Assembly: GCF_000620625.1 (NCBI RefSeq)
Contig: NZ_JIAW01000019.1
Coordinates: 62,001 to 126,000 of the forward strand
Reading direction: 5' to 3'
DNA length: 64,000 bases
Source of the DNA: Mycobacterium sp. URHB0044
Lineage (GTDB): Bacteria; Actinomycetota; Actinomycetes; Mycobacteriales; Mycobacteriaceae
The notes beneath the pieces are model-generated. The model was not told the origin of the DNA, made no database searches, and saw only the letters and a program-made list of their open reading frames with translations. The position numbers and the translations under genes are program-made. Positions 25,112 through 34,096 of the stretch are shown one piece after another (position 1 is the stretch's first letter; the number at the start of each line of letters is the position of its first letter).

Positions 25112-27727
25112 ATGACTCGACCAGCCCCACCCGCGCTGACCGTTCGGTACGACGGGTCGTCACGGACCTTCGCAGCAGGCAACGACGTAGTGATAGGTCG
25201 TGATCTGCGCGCCGATCTCCGCGTGGCCCATCCCCTGATCTCCCGCGCGCACGTGATCCTGCGCTTCGACCAGGGCCGCTGGACGGCCATCGACAACGGC
25301 AGCCTCAACGGCATGTTCGTCAACGGCCACCGGGTCCCGCTGGTGGACATCACGGACGGACTGAACGTCAACATCGGCAATCCCGACGGTCCGCGGCTGG
25401 CCTTCGACGTCGGCCACCACCAGGGCTCGGTGGGGACGCCACCACAGACCACCTCGGTCCCCGTGGCCGCCAACCGCCCGAGCAACTCCTGGCCCACCCA
25501 GCCGCCGCCCGCACGGCCGGCCATGCCGCCGCCCGGCGCGTCGCGCTCGCAACCGACGTATCCGCAGGCCCAACAGCCGCGTTACCCGAGCGGTCCGCAG
25601 TCGGCGTACCCGAGTGCGCCACCGTCGTACCCGAGCGGGCCGTCCTCGTACCCCAGTGCGCCACAGAGCTACCCGCCCGCTGCGCCGCCGGAGAGCTACA
25701 CGCCTCCGACCGCGATGGGGCCGACCGCACAGCCCCGCCAGGCGGAGGGCAACCTCGCCACCAGCATGCTCAAGATCTTGCGACCGGGCAGGGCGCCGGA
25801 CGTCCCGGCGGGCGGGATCAAGATCGGCCGCGCGACCGACAACGACATCGTCATCCCGGACGTGCTGGCCTCCCGCCACCACGCCACCTTGGTGCCGACG
25901 CCCGCCGGTACCGAGATCCAGGACCACCGCAGCATCAACGGCACGTTCGTCAACGGTGCGCGGGTCGATTCCGCGATGCTGCGCGACGGCGACGTGGTGA
26001 CCATCGGCAACGTCGACCTCGTGTTCGCGGGCGGAACGCTTTCCCGCCGCACCGAAACCGAAGCCGCCACTCGCACCGGCGGTCTCGACGTCCACGGCGT
26101 CACGTGGACCATCGAGGGCAACAAGACGCTGCTCGACAACATCTCGCTCACTGCGCGGCCCGGCACCCTGACGGCCGTCATCGGCCCCTCGGGCGCGGGC
26201 AAGTCGACGTTCGCCCGGCTGGTCGCGGGCTACACCCACCCGACCACCGGCACGGTGACCTTCGAGGGCCACAACATCCACGCCGAGTACGCCTCCCTGC
26301 GATCCCGCATCGGCATGGTCCCGCAGGACGACGTGGTGCACGGGCAGCTGACCGTGAACCAGGCGCTGATGTACGCCGCCGAACTGCGCCTGCCGCCCGA
26401 CACCACGAAGGCCGACCGCGCCCAGGTGGTGGCTCAGGTGCTCGAAGAGCTCGAGATGACCAAGCACGCGGAGACCCGCGTCGACAAGCTGTCCGGCGGG
26501 CAGCGCAAGCGCGCGTCGGTCGCCCTCGAGTTGCTGACCGGCCCGTCACTGCTGATCCTCGACGAACCGACCTCCGGCCTGGACCCCGCACTGGACCGCC
26601 AGGTCATGACGATGCTGCGCCAGCTCGCCGACGCGGGCCGCGTGGTCCTGGTGGTGACCCACTCGCTGACCTACCTCGACGTCTGCGATCAGGTGCTGCT
26701 GCTCGCCCCCGGCGGCAAGACGGCTTTCGCCGGACCGCCCAGCCAGATCGGTCCCCAACTGGGCACCACCAACTGGGCCGACATCTTCAGCGCGGTCGCC
26801 GGGGATCCCGAGGCCGCCGCCAGGAAGTTCCTCGAGCGCCACGGTCCGCCGCCGCCGCAGCCGCCCGCCGATCAACCCGCCGATCTGGGCAGTCCGACGC
26901 GGACCAGCATCGTGCGGCAGTTCTCGACGATCGCGCGACGCCAGATCCGGCTCGTCGTGTCGGACCGCGCGTACTTCATCTTCCTGGCGTTGCTGCCGTT
27001 CATCATGGGCACGCTGTCGCTGTCCGTGCCGGGCAAGGTCGGGTTCGGCGTGCCCGATCCGTTCGGCGACGCCCCCAATGAGCCGGGCCAGATCCTGGTG
27101 CTGCTGAACGTCGGTGCGATCTTCATGGGCACCGCGCTGACCATCCGCGACCTCATCAGTGAGCGGGCCATCTTCAAGCGCGAGCAGGCGGTCGGGTTGT
27201 CGACGACCGCCTACCTGCTGGCGAAGGTGTGCGTGTACTCGGTGTTCGCGATCGTGCAGGCCGGAATCGTCACGGCCATCACGATCATGGGCAAGGGCGC
27301 CCCGACGCAGGGCGCGAACGTCCTCGGCAACCCGTCACTGGAACTCTTCGCGAGCATGGCCGCCACGACGGTCTGCGCGGCGATGGTCGGGCTCGCGCTC
27401 TCGGCACTGGCGAAGTCCAACGAGCAGATCATGCCGCTGCTGGTGATCGCGATCATGTCGCAGTTGGTGTTCCAGGGCGGCATGATCCCGGTGACCGGCC
27501 GGATCGGGCTCGACCAGATGGCGTGGTTCACCCCGGCTCGGTGGGGCTTCGCCGCTTCGGCGTCGACGGTGGACCTGACCAAGATCGTGCCCGGCCCTCT
27601 GACGCCGAAGGACTCGCACTGGAAGCACACGTCGGGCACCTGGCTGTTCGACATGGGGATGCTCGTCGTCCTGTCACTCGGCTATCTGACGTTCGTGCGG
27701 TTCAAGATTCGACTCAAGGGCGGCTGA
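25112..27727 (+). CDS. FHA-domain ABC transporter, ATP-binding and permease fusion (Rv1747-like)
   Basis: An 871-residue exporter. FHA domain 1 spans about 10-100 (VIGRD, SRAHVIL, NGSLNGMFVNG). A Pro/Ser/Tyr-rich linker with YPSGP/YPSAP repeats runs about 110-220, and FHA domain 2 about 225-315 (IGRATDND, SRHHATL, RSINGTFVNG). The ABC ATPase (about 325-560) has Walker A GPSGAGKST, Q-loop PQDD, signature LSGGQRKR and Walker B LLILDEP. A six-segment ABC2 permease completes the C-terminus. FHA domains bind phosphothreonine; in Rv1747 linker threonines are phosphorylated by PknF and drive clustering. No kinase gene adjoins here. ATG 25112 is preferred to TTG 25103. Confidence 0.92.
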   Translation: MTRPAPPALTVRYDGSSRTFAAGNDVVIGRDLRADLRVAHPLISRAHVILRFDQGRWTAIDNGSLNGMFVNGHRVPLVDITDGLNVNIGNPDGPRLAFDVGHHQGSVGTPPQTTSVPVAANRPSNSWPTQPPPARPAMPPPGASRSQPTYPQAQQPRYPSGPQSAYPSAPPSYPSGPSSYPSAPQSYPPAAPPESYTPPTAMGPTAQPRQAEGNLATSMLKILRPGRAPDVPAGGIKIGRATDNDIVIPDVLASRHHATLVPTPAGTEIQDHRSINGTFVNGARVDSAMLRDGDVVTIGNVDLVFAGGTLSRRTETEAATRTGGLDVHGVTWTIEGNKTLLDNISLTARPGTLTAVIGPSGAGKSTFARLVAGYTHPTTGTVTFEGHNIHAEYASLRSRIGMVPQDDVVHGQLTVNQALMYAAELRLPPDTTKADRAQVVAQVLEELEMTKHAETRVDKLSGGQRKRASVALELLTGPSLLILDEPTSGLDPALDRQVMTMLRQLADAGRVVLVVTHSLTYLDVCDQVLLLAPGGKTAFAGPPSQIGPQLGTTNWADIFSAVAGDPEAAARKFLERHGPPPPQPPADQPADLGSPTRTSIVRQFSTIARRQIRLVVSDRAYFIFLALLPFIMGTLSLSVPGKVGFGVPDPFGDAPNEPGQILVLLNVGAIFMGTALTIRDLISERAIFKREQAVGLSTTAYLLAKVCVYSVFAIVQAGIVTAITIMGKGAPTQGANVLGNPSLELFASMAATTVCAAMVGLALSALAKSNEQIMPLLVIAIMSQLVFQGGMIPVTGRIGLDQMAWFTPARWGFAASASTVDLTKIVPGPLTPKDSHWKHTSGTWLFDMGMLVVLSLGYLTFVRFKIRLKGG

Positions 27728-27839
27728 GCGCTCGGTGCCGTTGCAGCCGTAGCCGGCCCGGTAATCGACCGTCCTGTGACATAGTCGACTCGGAAGCGAC
27801 GGCTTCTGATACACGAGCTGCATTGAGAGGACGGGCGTC

Positions 27840-28655
27840 ATGCGGCCACGCTCGATCGTCTTCGACCTGTACGGCGAGTACTTCCGGTACCGCGGAGGGG
27901 CGGCCAAACTCGGCGTCCTGACCGAACTGCTCGGCGTCTTCGGCGTGGAACCCGCCACGGTCCGCGTCGTGATGACGCGGCTGCGCCGGGAGGGCTGGTT
28001 CGACTCGGAACGGTCGGGCCGCGAGGTCACCTACGTACTGAACGACAAGAGCTGGCGCCTCCTCGACGACGGTCGGGCGCGCATCTTCGAACGCCATCAG
28101 GACACGTGGGATCGCACCTGGACCCAAGCACTCGTGGAGGAACAGACCAGCAGTCGCGAACAGCGTCAGCGCATCGAAAAGGCCTTGACCTGGTGGGGAT
28201 TCGGCCACGGCGGTGGCAACAGCTGGTTCTCCCCGCACGACCATCGCAAGAACGTGTCGGAGTCCCTGGAAGGTGACGACGAGCTGCAGGTGATCTTCCT
28301 GCGCAGTACGTCGGCGGCCATCACCACCGACCGCATGCTCGCCCGACGCTGCTGGGATCTGCGCGGCCTCGGCGAGGACTACCAGGCGTTCATCGAGGAG
28401 TACCAGCCCAGGCTGGCCGGCTTCCGACGCGGGCTGTCCGGGCCGGAGGCGCTCGTCGAGCGGACGGCGCTCATTCAGAAGTACCGGCACTACCCGTTCC
28501 GCGATCCCGACCTTCCCGAGGAGTTGCTCCCCGCCGGCTGGCGGGGTCAGGTAGCGCACCAGACGTTCCTCGAATGTCACGAGACCTTGCGGGCAGCCGC
28601 CGAGGAATTGATCGAAGCGGTCACCACCGGATCGAGTGCCCGCAACGTCGTGTGA
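27840..28655 (+). CDS. PaaX family transcriptional regulator
   Basis: A 271-residue regulator. The N-terminal winged helix (LGVLTELLGVFGVEPATVRVVMTRLRREGWFDSER) is the PaaX DNA-binding domain. The C-terminal two thirds carry PaaX features such as RCWDLRGLGEDYQAFIEEY and YRHYPFRDPDLPEELLP. PaaX proteins repress aromatic catabolism genes and are released by aryl-CoA thioesters. That fits well here: the downstream operon would generate salicylyl-CoA as the inducer (inference). Same strand, 88 nt before the first catabolic gene. Confidence 0.92.
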   Translation: MRPRSIVFDLYGEYFRYRGGAAKLGVLTELLGVFGVEPATVRVVMTRLRREGWFDSERSGREVTYVLNDKSWRLLDDGRARIFERHQDTWDRTWTQALVEEQTSSREQRQRIEKALTWWGFGHGGGNSWFSPHDHRKNVSESLEGDDELQVIFLRSTSAAITTDRMLARRCWDLRGLGEDYQAFIEEYQPRLAGFRRGLSGPEALVERTALIQKYRHYPFRDPDLPEELLPAGWRGQVAHQTFLECHETLRAAAEELIEAVTTGSSARNVV

Positions 28656-28663
28656 CATTTTGA

Positions 28664-28691
28664 TTGACTTTTCGGCTACTGCTGTTACATG
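28664..28691 (+). promoter_or_regulatory. Promoter candidate of the salicylate operon
   Basis: TTGACT (28664-28669), a 16-nt spacer, and TACATG (28686-28691) form a -35/-10 pair in the 88-nt gap between the PaaX gene and the flavoprotein hydroxylase. The region is distinctly AT-richer than its surroundings (ACATTTTGATTGACTTTTC). No clean PaaX operator palindrome was recognised. Confidence 0.45.
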
Positions 28692-28743
28692 ATGAGGTCA
28701 CCAGCCGCCGAGGATTCGGTGGCACAGCCATTGGGGGCCGACC

Positions 28744-30396
28744 TTGACGCCAACTCTGCGGATCGCCTGCATCGGTGGCGGCCCCGGCGGACTCTTCACC
28801 GCGATCGCGCTGTCCCGGACCTTGCCCGGATGCAGGGTCGACGTCTTCGAACGCAACTCGGAGTCCGACGTGTTCGGCTTCGGCGTGGTCTTCTCCGACA
28901 CCACCTTGGACAACGTCGACGCCATTGATCCGGTGTTGCGCGAAACCCTGACGGACCACGGCCGGCGGTGGGACACCATCGCGGTCCACAGCAATGGCGT
29001 GACCGTCGCGGCAGGCGGCAACGGGATGTCCGCCGTGCACCGACGCGTCCTGCTCCAGTCGCTGCGTCGCCGGGCGACGGAACTCGGCGCCCACCTGGTC
29101 TACGACTCCCCCGTGACGGTCGACGAGTTGGACGGCATCGGCTATGACCTCATCGTGGCCGCCGACGGTACCAATTCGACTGTGCGCCAACAGTTCATCG
29201 GCGACCTCGGCCACACGGCGGACGAAGCCAGGGTGAAGTTCATCTGGTTCGGCACCACGCATCAGTTCGACGGGCTGACGTTCCTGCACGAGCGCAACGA
29301 GCACGGGAACTTCGCCGTGCACGGCTACCCGATCGGGTCGGGATTGAGCACCTTCATCGTCGAGACCGACGAACCCACCTGGCGTCGCGCGGGGCTCGAC
29401 CGGTTCGACGTCACACAGCCGGCAGGCCCGTCGGACCTCGCCACGCAGCGCTACCTCGAGGACCTCTTCGGTCATCCGTTGGTTGCCAACAACTCTCGAT
29501 GGGCGAACTTCCGGACCCGGCGCACCCGTCACTGGCACACCGTATCGGCGCAGGGCACCCCGGTTGCGCTGTTGGGCGACGCCGTCCATACCGCGCATTT
29601 CTCGGTCGGCTCCGGAACCAAGATGGCGATGGAAGATGCCGCCGCACTGGCGCAGTCGATGGCCGAGCGGCCTGCCGACATTCCCGCCGCGCTGGACCGG
29701 TTCGAACAGATTCGGCGCCCGCAGGTCGCCAAGGTGCAGAACTCGGCGATGCCCAGCCTGTCGTGGTGGGACCACTTCGGCGAGTATCAACGCTCGCTTG
29801 CGCCATGGCAGTTCGGGTTTCACTTCTTCAGCCGCGCCATCTCTGCCGAGAAGATCCGTCAGCGCGATCCCGGCTTCGTCGCCGACAGCGAACGCGCCTG
29901 GCGGGATCTGCACGGCGCCGGACCGCTGGAGACGCCACTGACCGTCGGCGGGCGCATCCTCGACCGGCGCTTGCTCGCGGTCGAGACTTCGACGCCGGAG
30001 GCGGTGAGCCTCGGCGACGGTTGCACGTCGCTGCGCGCGACGGCCGACGACACGGGCGACGCCGTGTTGGTCACCGCCCCCGACACCGTGGGAACCGCCC
30101 TCGACGAGGCGACGACGACCGCACTCGACGACATATGCGCACGCCGGCCGGCAGCGGTCGTGATCCGCGGCGGCAGCGAGTTGACGCGAGTGCTGTGCTC
30201 CGAACACGTCCGCTTGGCCTCGGGAATCCCGACGATCGTCGTCGACCAACACGCCTCGGTACGCGCCCGACGGGCGGTCGACGAAATCGACAACGCCGCA
30301 ACGCTGATCCTGTCGGGCCGCGCCGACGCCGTCACCTACGAGCCCGAACCGGCCGTCGTGGAACGCGAACTCAGCCACGTCGAGGCGACCCGATGA
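28744..30396 (+). CDS. FAD-dependent monooxygenase, salicylyl-CoA 5-hydroxylase type
   Basis: 550 residues. GGGPGG (11-16) binds FAD; the segment around residue 278 (LLGDAVHTAHFSVGSGTKMA) is the GD motif with the S-x-G-S-G-T-K signature typical of aryl-CoA hydroxylases (SdgC, 2-aminobenzoyl-CoA monooxygenase). It is expected to convert salicylyl-CoA to gentisyl-CoA. After the hydroxylase part (about 1-375) the tail of ~170 residues contains LTRVLCSEHVRLASGIPT and LILSGRADAVTYEPEP, reminiscent of the last strands of an OYE barrel but far too short to be one. The start is TTG, with the next gene coupled by ATGA. First catabolic gene of the operon. Confidence 0.82.
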   Translation: MTPTLRIACIGGGPGGLFTAIALSRTLPGCRVDVFERNSESDVFGFGVVFSDTTLDNVDAIDPVLRETLTDHGRRWDTIAVHSNGVTVAAGGNGMSAVHRRVLLQSLRRRATELGAHLVYDSPVTVDELDGIGYDLIVAADGTNSTVRQQFIGDLGHTADEARVKFIWFGTTHQFDGLTFLHERNEHGNFAVHGYPIGSGLSTFIVETDEPTWRRAGLDRFDVTQPAGPSDLATQRYLEDLFGHPLVANNSRWANFRTRRTRHWHTVSAQGTPVALLGDAVHTAHFSVGSGTKMAMEDAAALAQSMAERPADIPAALDRFEQIRRPQVAKVQNSAMPSLSWWDHFGEYQRSLAPWQFGFHFFSRAISAEKIRQRDPGFVADSERAWRDLHGAGPLETPLTVGGRILDRRLLAVETSTPEAVSLGDGCTSLRATADDTGDAVLVTAPDTVGTALDEATTTALDDICARRPAAVVIRGGSELTRVLCSEHVRLASGIPTIVVDQHASVRARRAVDEIDNAATLILSGRADAVTYEPEPAVVERELSHVEATR

Positions 30397-32432
30397 CGCT
30401 CGGCAGGCTCTTCGACCCGACCTCGATCGCCGTCGTGGGCGCATCGACCACACCCGGCAAGCTGGGTGCGGTGATGTTCGACGCCGTCCGGCGCGGCAGC
30501 GACAGCGGGTTGACGGTGGTCGGGATCAATCCGAAGCCCGCCGCTCACAGCGCATTTCACGAATCGCTCACCGCGGCCACCCATGCCCGCGGCGGAGCCT
30601 TCGACTTGGCCGTGTTGTGCGTGCCCGCCGCCACGACGCCAGCGGCGCTCCAGGAGGCGGCACTCTGTGGTGTCGGCGCCGCCGTCATCTGCTCGGGCGG
30701 ATTCGCGGAAGCCGGCGTCGACGGCACCGCGCTGCAACGGCAACTCAGCGACATCGTCACGACGACGGGCATCCGCCTGCTCGGGCCGAACACGTCCGGG
30801 TTCTTCCGGCCCGCCGGCGCCACCGTCTCCTTCGTCCCCACCGTCGACCAGATCGTCGCCGGGCCGGTGGCCGTCGTCGCGGCCAGCGGCGGAATGAATC
30901 ACGCCCTGTCGTTCCTGTTGTCCGAAGCCGGCGTCGGCGTCGGGCTCGGCGTTGGTCTCGGCAACTGCGTGGACGTCCGCACACCCGACGTGCTCGATTA
31001 CCTGCACGACGACCCCGAAATCACTGCCATCGCACTGCACGTCGAATCGGTCGACGACGGCGCGGCCCTGTTGGCATCCGTCCGCCGGGTCAGCGCCGAC
31101 AAGCCGATCGTCGCCATCGTGGTGGGACGCAGTGACGTGTCGGCATTCTCGGCGTCGCACACCGGCGCCCTCGCCACGTCCTGGCGCACCACCCGCGCGC
31201 TGCTGAAGGAGGCCGGCGCGGTCGTCGTCGACTCGGAGCAGCAACTCGTCGACGCGCTCGCGGTGCTGAGCCGCACCCGCCTGCCTGCCTGCGCCCACCC
31301 GGGCATCGGCGTCGTCACCGCCCAGGCCGGACCGGGCCTCATGGTGCTCGACCAACTGCAGGCAGGGCCAGTGCGGGTGCCGGCTCTCACCGCGCAGACG
31401 CAGATCGCCCTCTCGGAGTTGTTGCCGCCGATGACGTTTCAGGCCAACCCGGTCGACACCGGCCGTCCGGCGGACAGTTTCGCCGACGTGCTCGTGACCA
31501 CGGCCGACGACCCGGAGATCGACGCATTGGCGGTGTACGCGCTCGCCGAGCCCGACGTCGTCGACCTGGCCGACACCATCGCCCGGTCCGGGCTGCACCA
31601 TCGGATGCCCATCGTCGTCGGCACCGGCGGACCCGCCGGCGTGGTCGCCAAGACACGCAACCTCGCCGCCGACATCGGGGTGCCGGTGCTGGACTCCCCC
31701 ACCGCCCTGGCCAACGGGATCCGGGCACTGGCGGAGGACGCCAGGGCTCGACACCTCAACGCGGCAGCCACCAAACGTCGCGTCGGAACCGGCCACGCCG
31801 TCGAATTGCCCGCCGACGAAGCGCGCGCCAAGGACATCCTCGATGCCCTTGGCGTCGCGACGCCTCCGCGGCGGGCGTGCGGTGATCGGAAGGCTGCCCA
31901 CCGAGCCCTCGACGAGCTGCGCCTGCCCGTGGCGGTCAAGATCCTCGACGCCGGCGTGCTGCACAAGACGGAGATCGGCGGGGTACACCTGGGCGTCGGC
32001 TCCCACGAGCAGCTCGACCGCGCCCTCGACGCACTCGACGCCATCCCCGCGCCGGCATACCTGCTCGAGAGCATGGCCGACGTCGGTGTCGACATGTTCC
32101 TCGGCGCCCGCCGCGACCCGGTGTTCGGTCCGATCGTCCTCGCCGGCCTTGGCGGCACCGCCGCGGAGGCCATCGGCGACGTCACGATCCGCAGCACCCG
32201 TGTCACCGAGGAAGCCGCCGCCGCGATGCTGGACGACCTGCAGTGCGCGGCCATGCTCGACGGCTGGCGCGGCGGCCCGCGGATATACCGCGCGGAATTC
32301 GCCCGCATCGTCATCGCGCTCGCGACGTTCATCGACGAGCACGCCGAAGTCAGTGACATCGAGATCAACCCGTTGCGCCTCACCGCCGCCGGGTTGATCG
32401 CGCTCGACGCCGTAATCGTGGAGGGGCCATGA
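30393..32432 (+). CDS. ADP-forming type acyl-CoA synthetase (CoA-binding/ligase + ATP-grasp)
   Basis: 679 residues. The N-terminal CoA-binding domain is LFDPTSIAVVGASTTPGKLG ... INPK, followed by the succinyl-CoA-ligase-like domains with the phospho-histidine H256 in SASHTGALATSW. The C-terminal ATP-grasp domain (about 460-679) includes PVAVKILDAGVLHKTEIGGVHLGV and DIEINPL. Such proteins join an acid to CoA through an acyl phosphate with release of ADP. In this operon it probably supplies or completes salicylyl-CoA formation beside the AMP ligase. ATGA overlaps at both ends show tight coupling. Confidence 0.85.
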   Translation: MTLGRLFDPTSIAVVGASTTPGKLGAVMFDAVRRGSDSGLTVVGINPKPAAHSAFHESLTAATHARGGAFDLAVLCVPAATTPAALQEAALCGVGAAVICSGGFAEAGVDGTALQRQLSDIVTTTGIRLLGPNTSGFFRPAGATVSFVPTVDQIVAGPVAVVAASGGMNHALSFLLSEAGVGVGLGVGLGNCVDVRTPDVLDYLHDDPEITAIALHVESVDDGAALLASVRRVSADKPIVAIVVGRSDVSAFSASHTGALATSWRTTRALLKEAGAVVVDSEQQLVDALAVLSRTRLPACAHPGIGVVTAQAGPGLMVLDQLQAGPVRVPALTAQTQIALSELLPPMTFQANPVDTGRPADSFADVLVTTADDPEIDALAVYALAEPDVVDLADTIARSGLHHRMPIVVGTGGPAGVVAKTRNLAADIGVPVLDSPTALANGIRALAEDARARHLNAAATKRRVGTGHAVELPADEARAKDILDALGVATPPRRACGDRKAAHRALDELRLPVAVKILDAGVLHKTEIGGVHLGVGSHEQLDRALDALDAIPAPAYLLESMADVGVDMFLGARRDPVFGPIVLAGLGGTAAEAIGDVTIRSTRVTEEAAAAMLDDLQCAAMLDGWRGGPRIYRAEFARIVIALATFIDEHAEVSDIEINPLRLTAAGLIALDAVIVEGP

Positions 32433-34096
32433 CGACTCGCACGCCCATCGCCATCGACGGCGTGGTGCCCTGGCCCGACGACGTCGCCGCGCACTATCGC
32501 AAGGCCGGGTATTGGCACGGCAGATCCCTCGCATCCTTCCTCGCCGAGCAGGTCGAGCGCAGGCCGCTCGACGAGGCTGTCGTCGACGGCGCAACCCGTC
32601 TGACGTACCGCGACTTGTGGGACCGTTCGGCCTCGTGCGGCCAGGCGCTGCTCGACTTCGGCATCCGACCCGGCGACCGGATCGTGGTGCAGCTGCCGAA
32701 CTGCTGGGAATTCGTCGCACTTTCGTTGGGCTGCTTCCGCACCGGGATCATTCCGGTCATGGCACTGCCTGCTCATGGACGGCACGAGATCACCCATCTC
32801 GCGGCACAGTCGGAGGCGACGGCCCTGGTAGTCCAAGAGGATCAGCGCGAATGCGCTCAGCAGGTCGCCGCTGAAGTACCCACCGTGCGAGCCGTTTTGG
32901 TGCACGGCGCACTGTCAGAGGGCAGCACCGAAAATGCGCCGGAGTACCGGCTCGGCGCGGCCGTCGCCGTGACACCGCGATTCCTTCCCGCGCAGTTCGA
33001 GCCGGCAGGTACCGACGTGGTGTGCATGCTGCTGTCCGGCGGCACCACCGGCGTTCCCAAGTTGATCGTGCGCACCAACGACGACTACGTCTGCAACATC
33101 CTGATGTGCAACGAGATTGCGGAATTCGGCTGCGACACCGTCTATTTGGCCGTCCTCCCGGTCAGCCACAACTTCGCACTGGCGTGTCCGGGCATCCTTG
33201 GAGCGTTGTTCGCAGGCGGTCGGGTGGTCATACTGCCGTCGCCGGCCCCGGAACGGGCGCTGAACACGATCGACGCCGAACGGGTCACCGTGACCGCCGT
33301 GGTTCCCGCAGTGGCGCAACGCTGGATCGAACACCAGCGGGACCATGGGACGCTGAAGAAGAACGGCCTGCGCGTGCTGCAGGTCGGCGGCGCCCGCATG
33401 CCCGACGAACTCGCCGCCCGAGTCGAGCCGGTGTTGGGCGCACGTCTGCAGCAGGTCTTCGGCATGGCCGAGGGACTCATCAACATGACCCGCCTGGACG
33501 ACGACCTCGAAGTCGTGCTGACCACCCAGGGCCGACCGGTCTGTGACGCCGACGAGATCGACATCGTCGACGAAGACGGCCAAGCCTTGCCCGACGGCAC
33601 GGCGGGCGCCCTCCTCACCCGCGGCCCGTACACACCACGCGGCTACTTCCGCGCGCCCGACCACAACGCCCGCGCGTTCACCGCAGACGGGTGGTACGCC
33701 AGCGGCGACGTCGTGCTGCGCCGCCCCGACGGCAATCTCGTGGTGGAGGGTCGCGACAAGGACATGATCAACCGTGGCGGCGAGAAGATCTCGGCCGAAG
33801 AAGTGGAGAACTTCGCCTACCAGCTCGACGCGGTCGACCTTGCCGCCGCGGTGGCCATGCCGGATCCGGTGCTTGGCGAGCGCGTATGTCTCTACGTCAC
33901 CCTCGCCCACGGCGAGCCGATCACGCTCACCGATGTCACCGACCTGATGAACGCCGCAGGCGTCGCGCGGTTCAAGCTTCCCGAGCGGTTGGTCGTCGTC
34001 GAGCAGATTCCCACCACCAAGGTCGGCAAGCTCGACAAGAAGGCGCTCCGCGAGGACATCCGCAAGCGCCTCGCCGAGGAGGGCCTCCCATCATGA
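32429..34096 (+). CDS. Aryl-AMP ligase (2,3-dihydroxybenzoate/salicylate-AMP ligase family)
   Basis: A 555-residue adenylate-forming enzyme of the DhbE/EntE/MbtA branch. The P-loop is LLSGGTTGVPKL (about 200-211), the A7-A8 region SGDVVLRRPDG ... GRDKDMINRGGEKIS, and the C-terminal catalytic Lys lies in PTTKVGKLDKK. The N-terminal GVVPWPDDVAAHYRKAGYW resembles siderophore aryl-AMP ligases. Since no aryl-carrier protein is present, a catabolic role activating salicylate, as with SdgA of Streptomyces salicylate degraders, is more likely than siderophore assembly. ATGA overlaps with both neighbours. Confidence 0.87.
   Translation: MTTRTPIAIDGVVPWPDDVAAHYRKAGYWHGRSLASFLAEQVERRPLDEAVVDGATRLTYRDLWDRSASCGQALLDFGIRPGDRIVVQLPNCWEFVALSLGCFRTGIIPVMALPAHGRHEITHLAAQSEATALVVQEDQRECAQQVAAEVPTVRAVLVHGALSEGSTENAPEYRLGAAVAVTPRFLPAQFEPAGTDVVCMLLSGGTTGVPKLIVRTNDDYVCNILMCNEIAEFGCDTVYLAVLPVSHNFALACPGILGALFAGGRVVILPSPAPERALNTIDAERVTVTAVVPAVAQRWIEHQRDHGTLKKNGLRVLQVGGARMPDELAARVEPVLGARLQQVFGMAEGLINMTRLDDDLEVVLTTQGRPVCDADEIDIVDEDGQALPDGTAGALLTRGPYTPRGYFRAPDHNARAFTADGWYASGDVVLRRPDGNLVVEGRDKDMINRGGEKISAEEVENFAYQLDAVDLAAAVAMPDPVLGERVCLYVTLAHGEPITLTDVTDLMNAAGVARFKLPERLVVVEQIPTTKVGKLDKKALREDIRKRLAEEGLPS

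Noticed and set aside
28621..30453. 610-codon minus-strand frame opposite the flavoprotein hydroxylase
   Set aside because: Shadow of the real gene; no domain, no ribosome site, composition typical of antisense frames in high-GC DNA.
30336..32720. Long minus-strand open frame opposite the acyl-CoA synthetase
   Set aside because: It mirrors a strongly coding high-GC plus-strand gene with clear domains; its translation has only low-complexity Arg/Gly/His composition.
32429..34096. Mycobactin/siderophore ligase MbtA
   Set aside because: The sequence branch is similar, but the gene is locked by ATGA overlaps into a gentisate catabolic operon with no carrier protein or NRPS gene.
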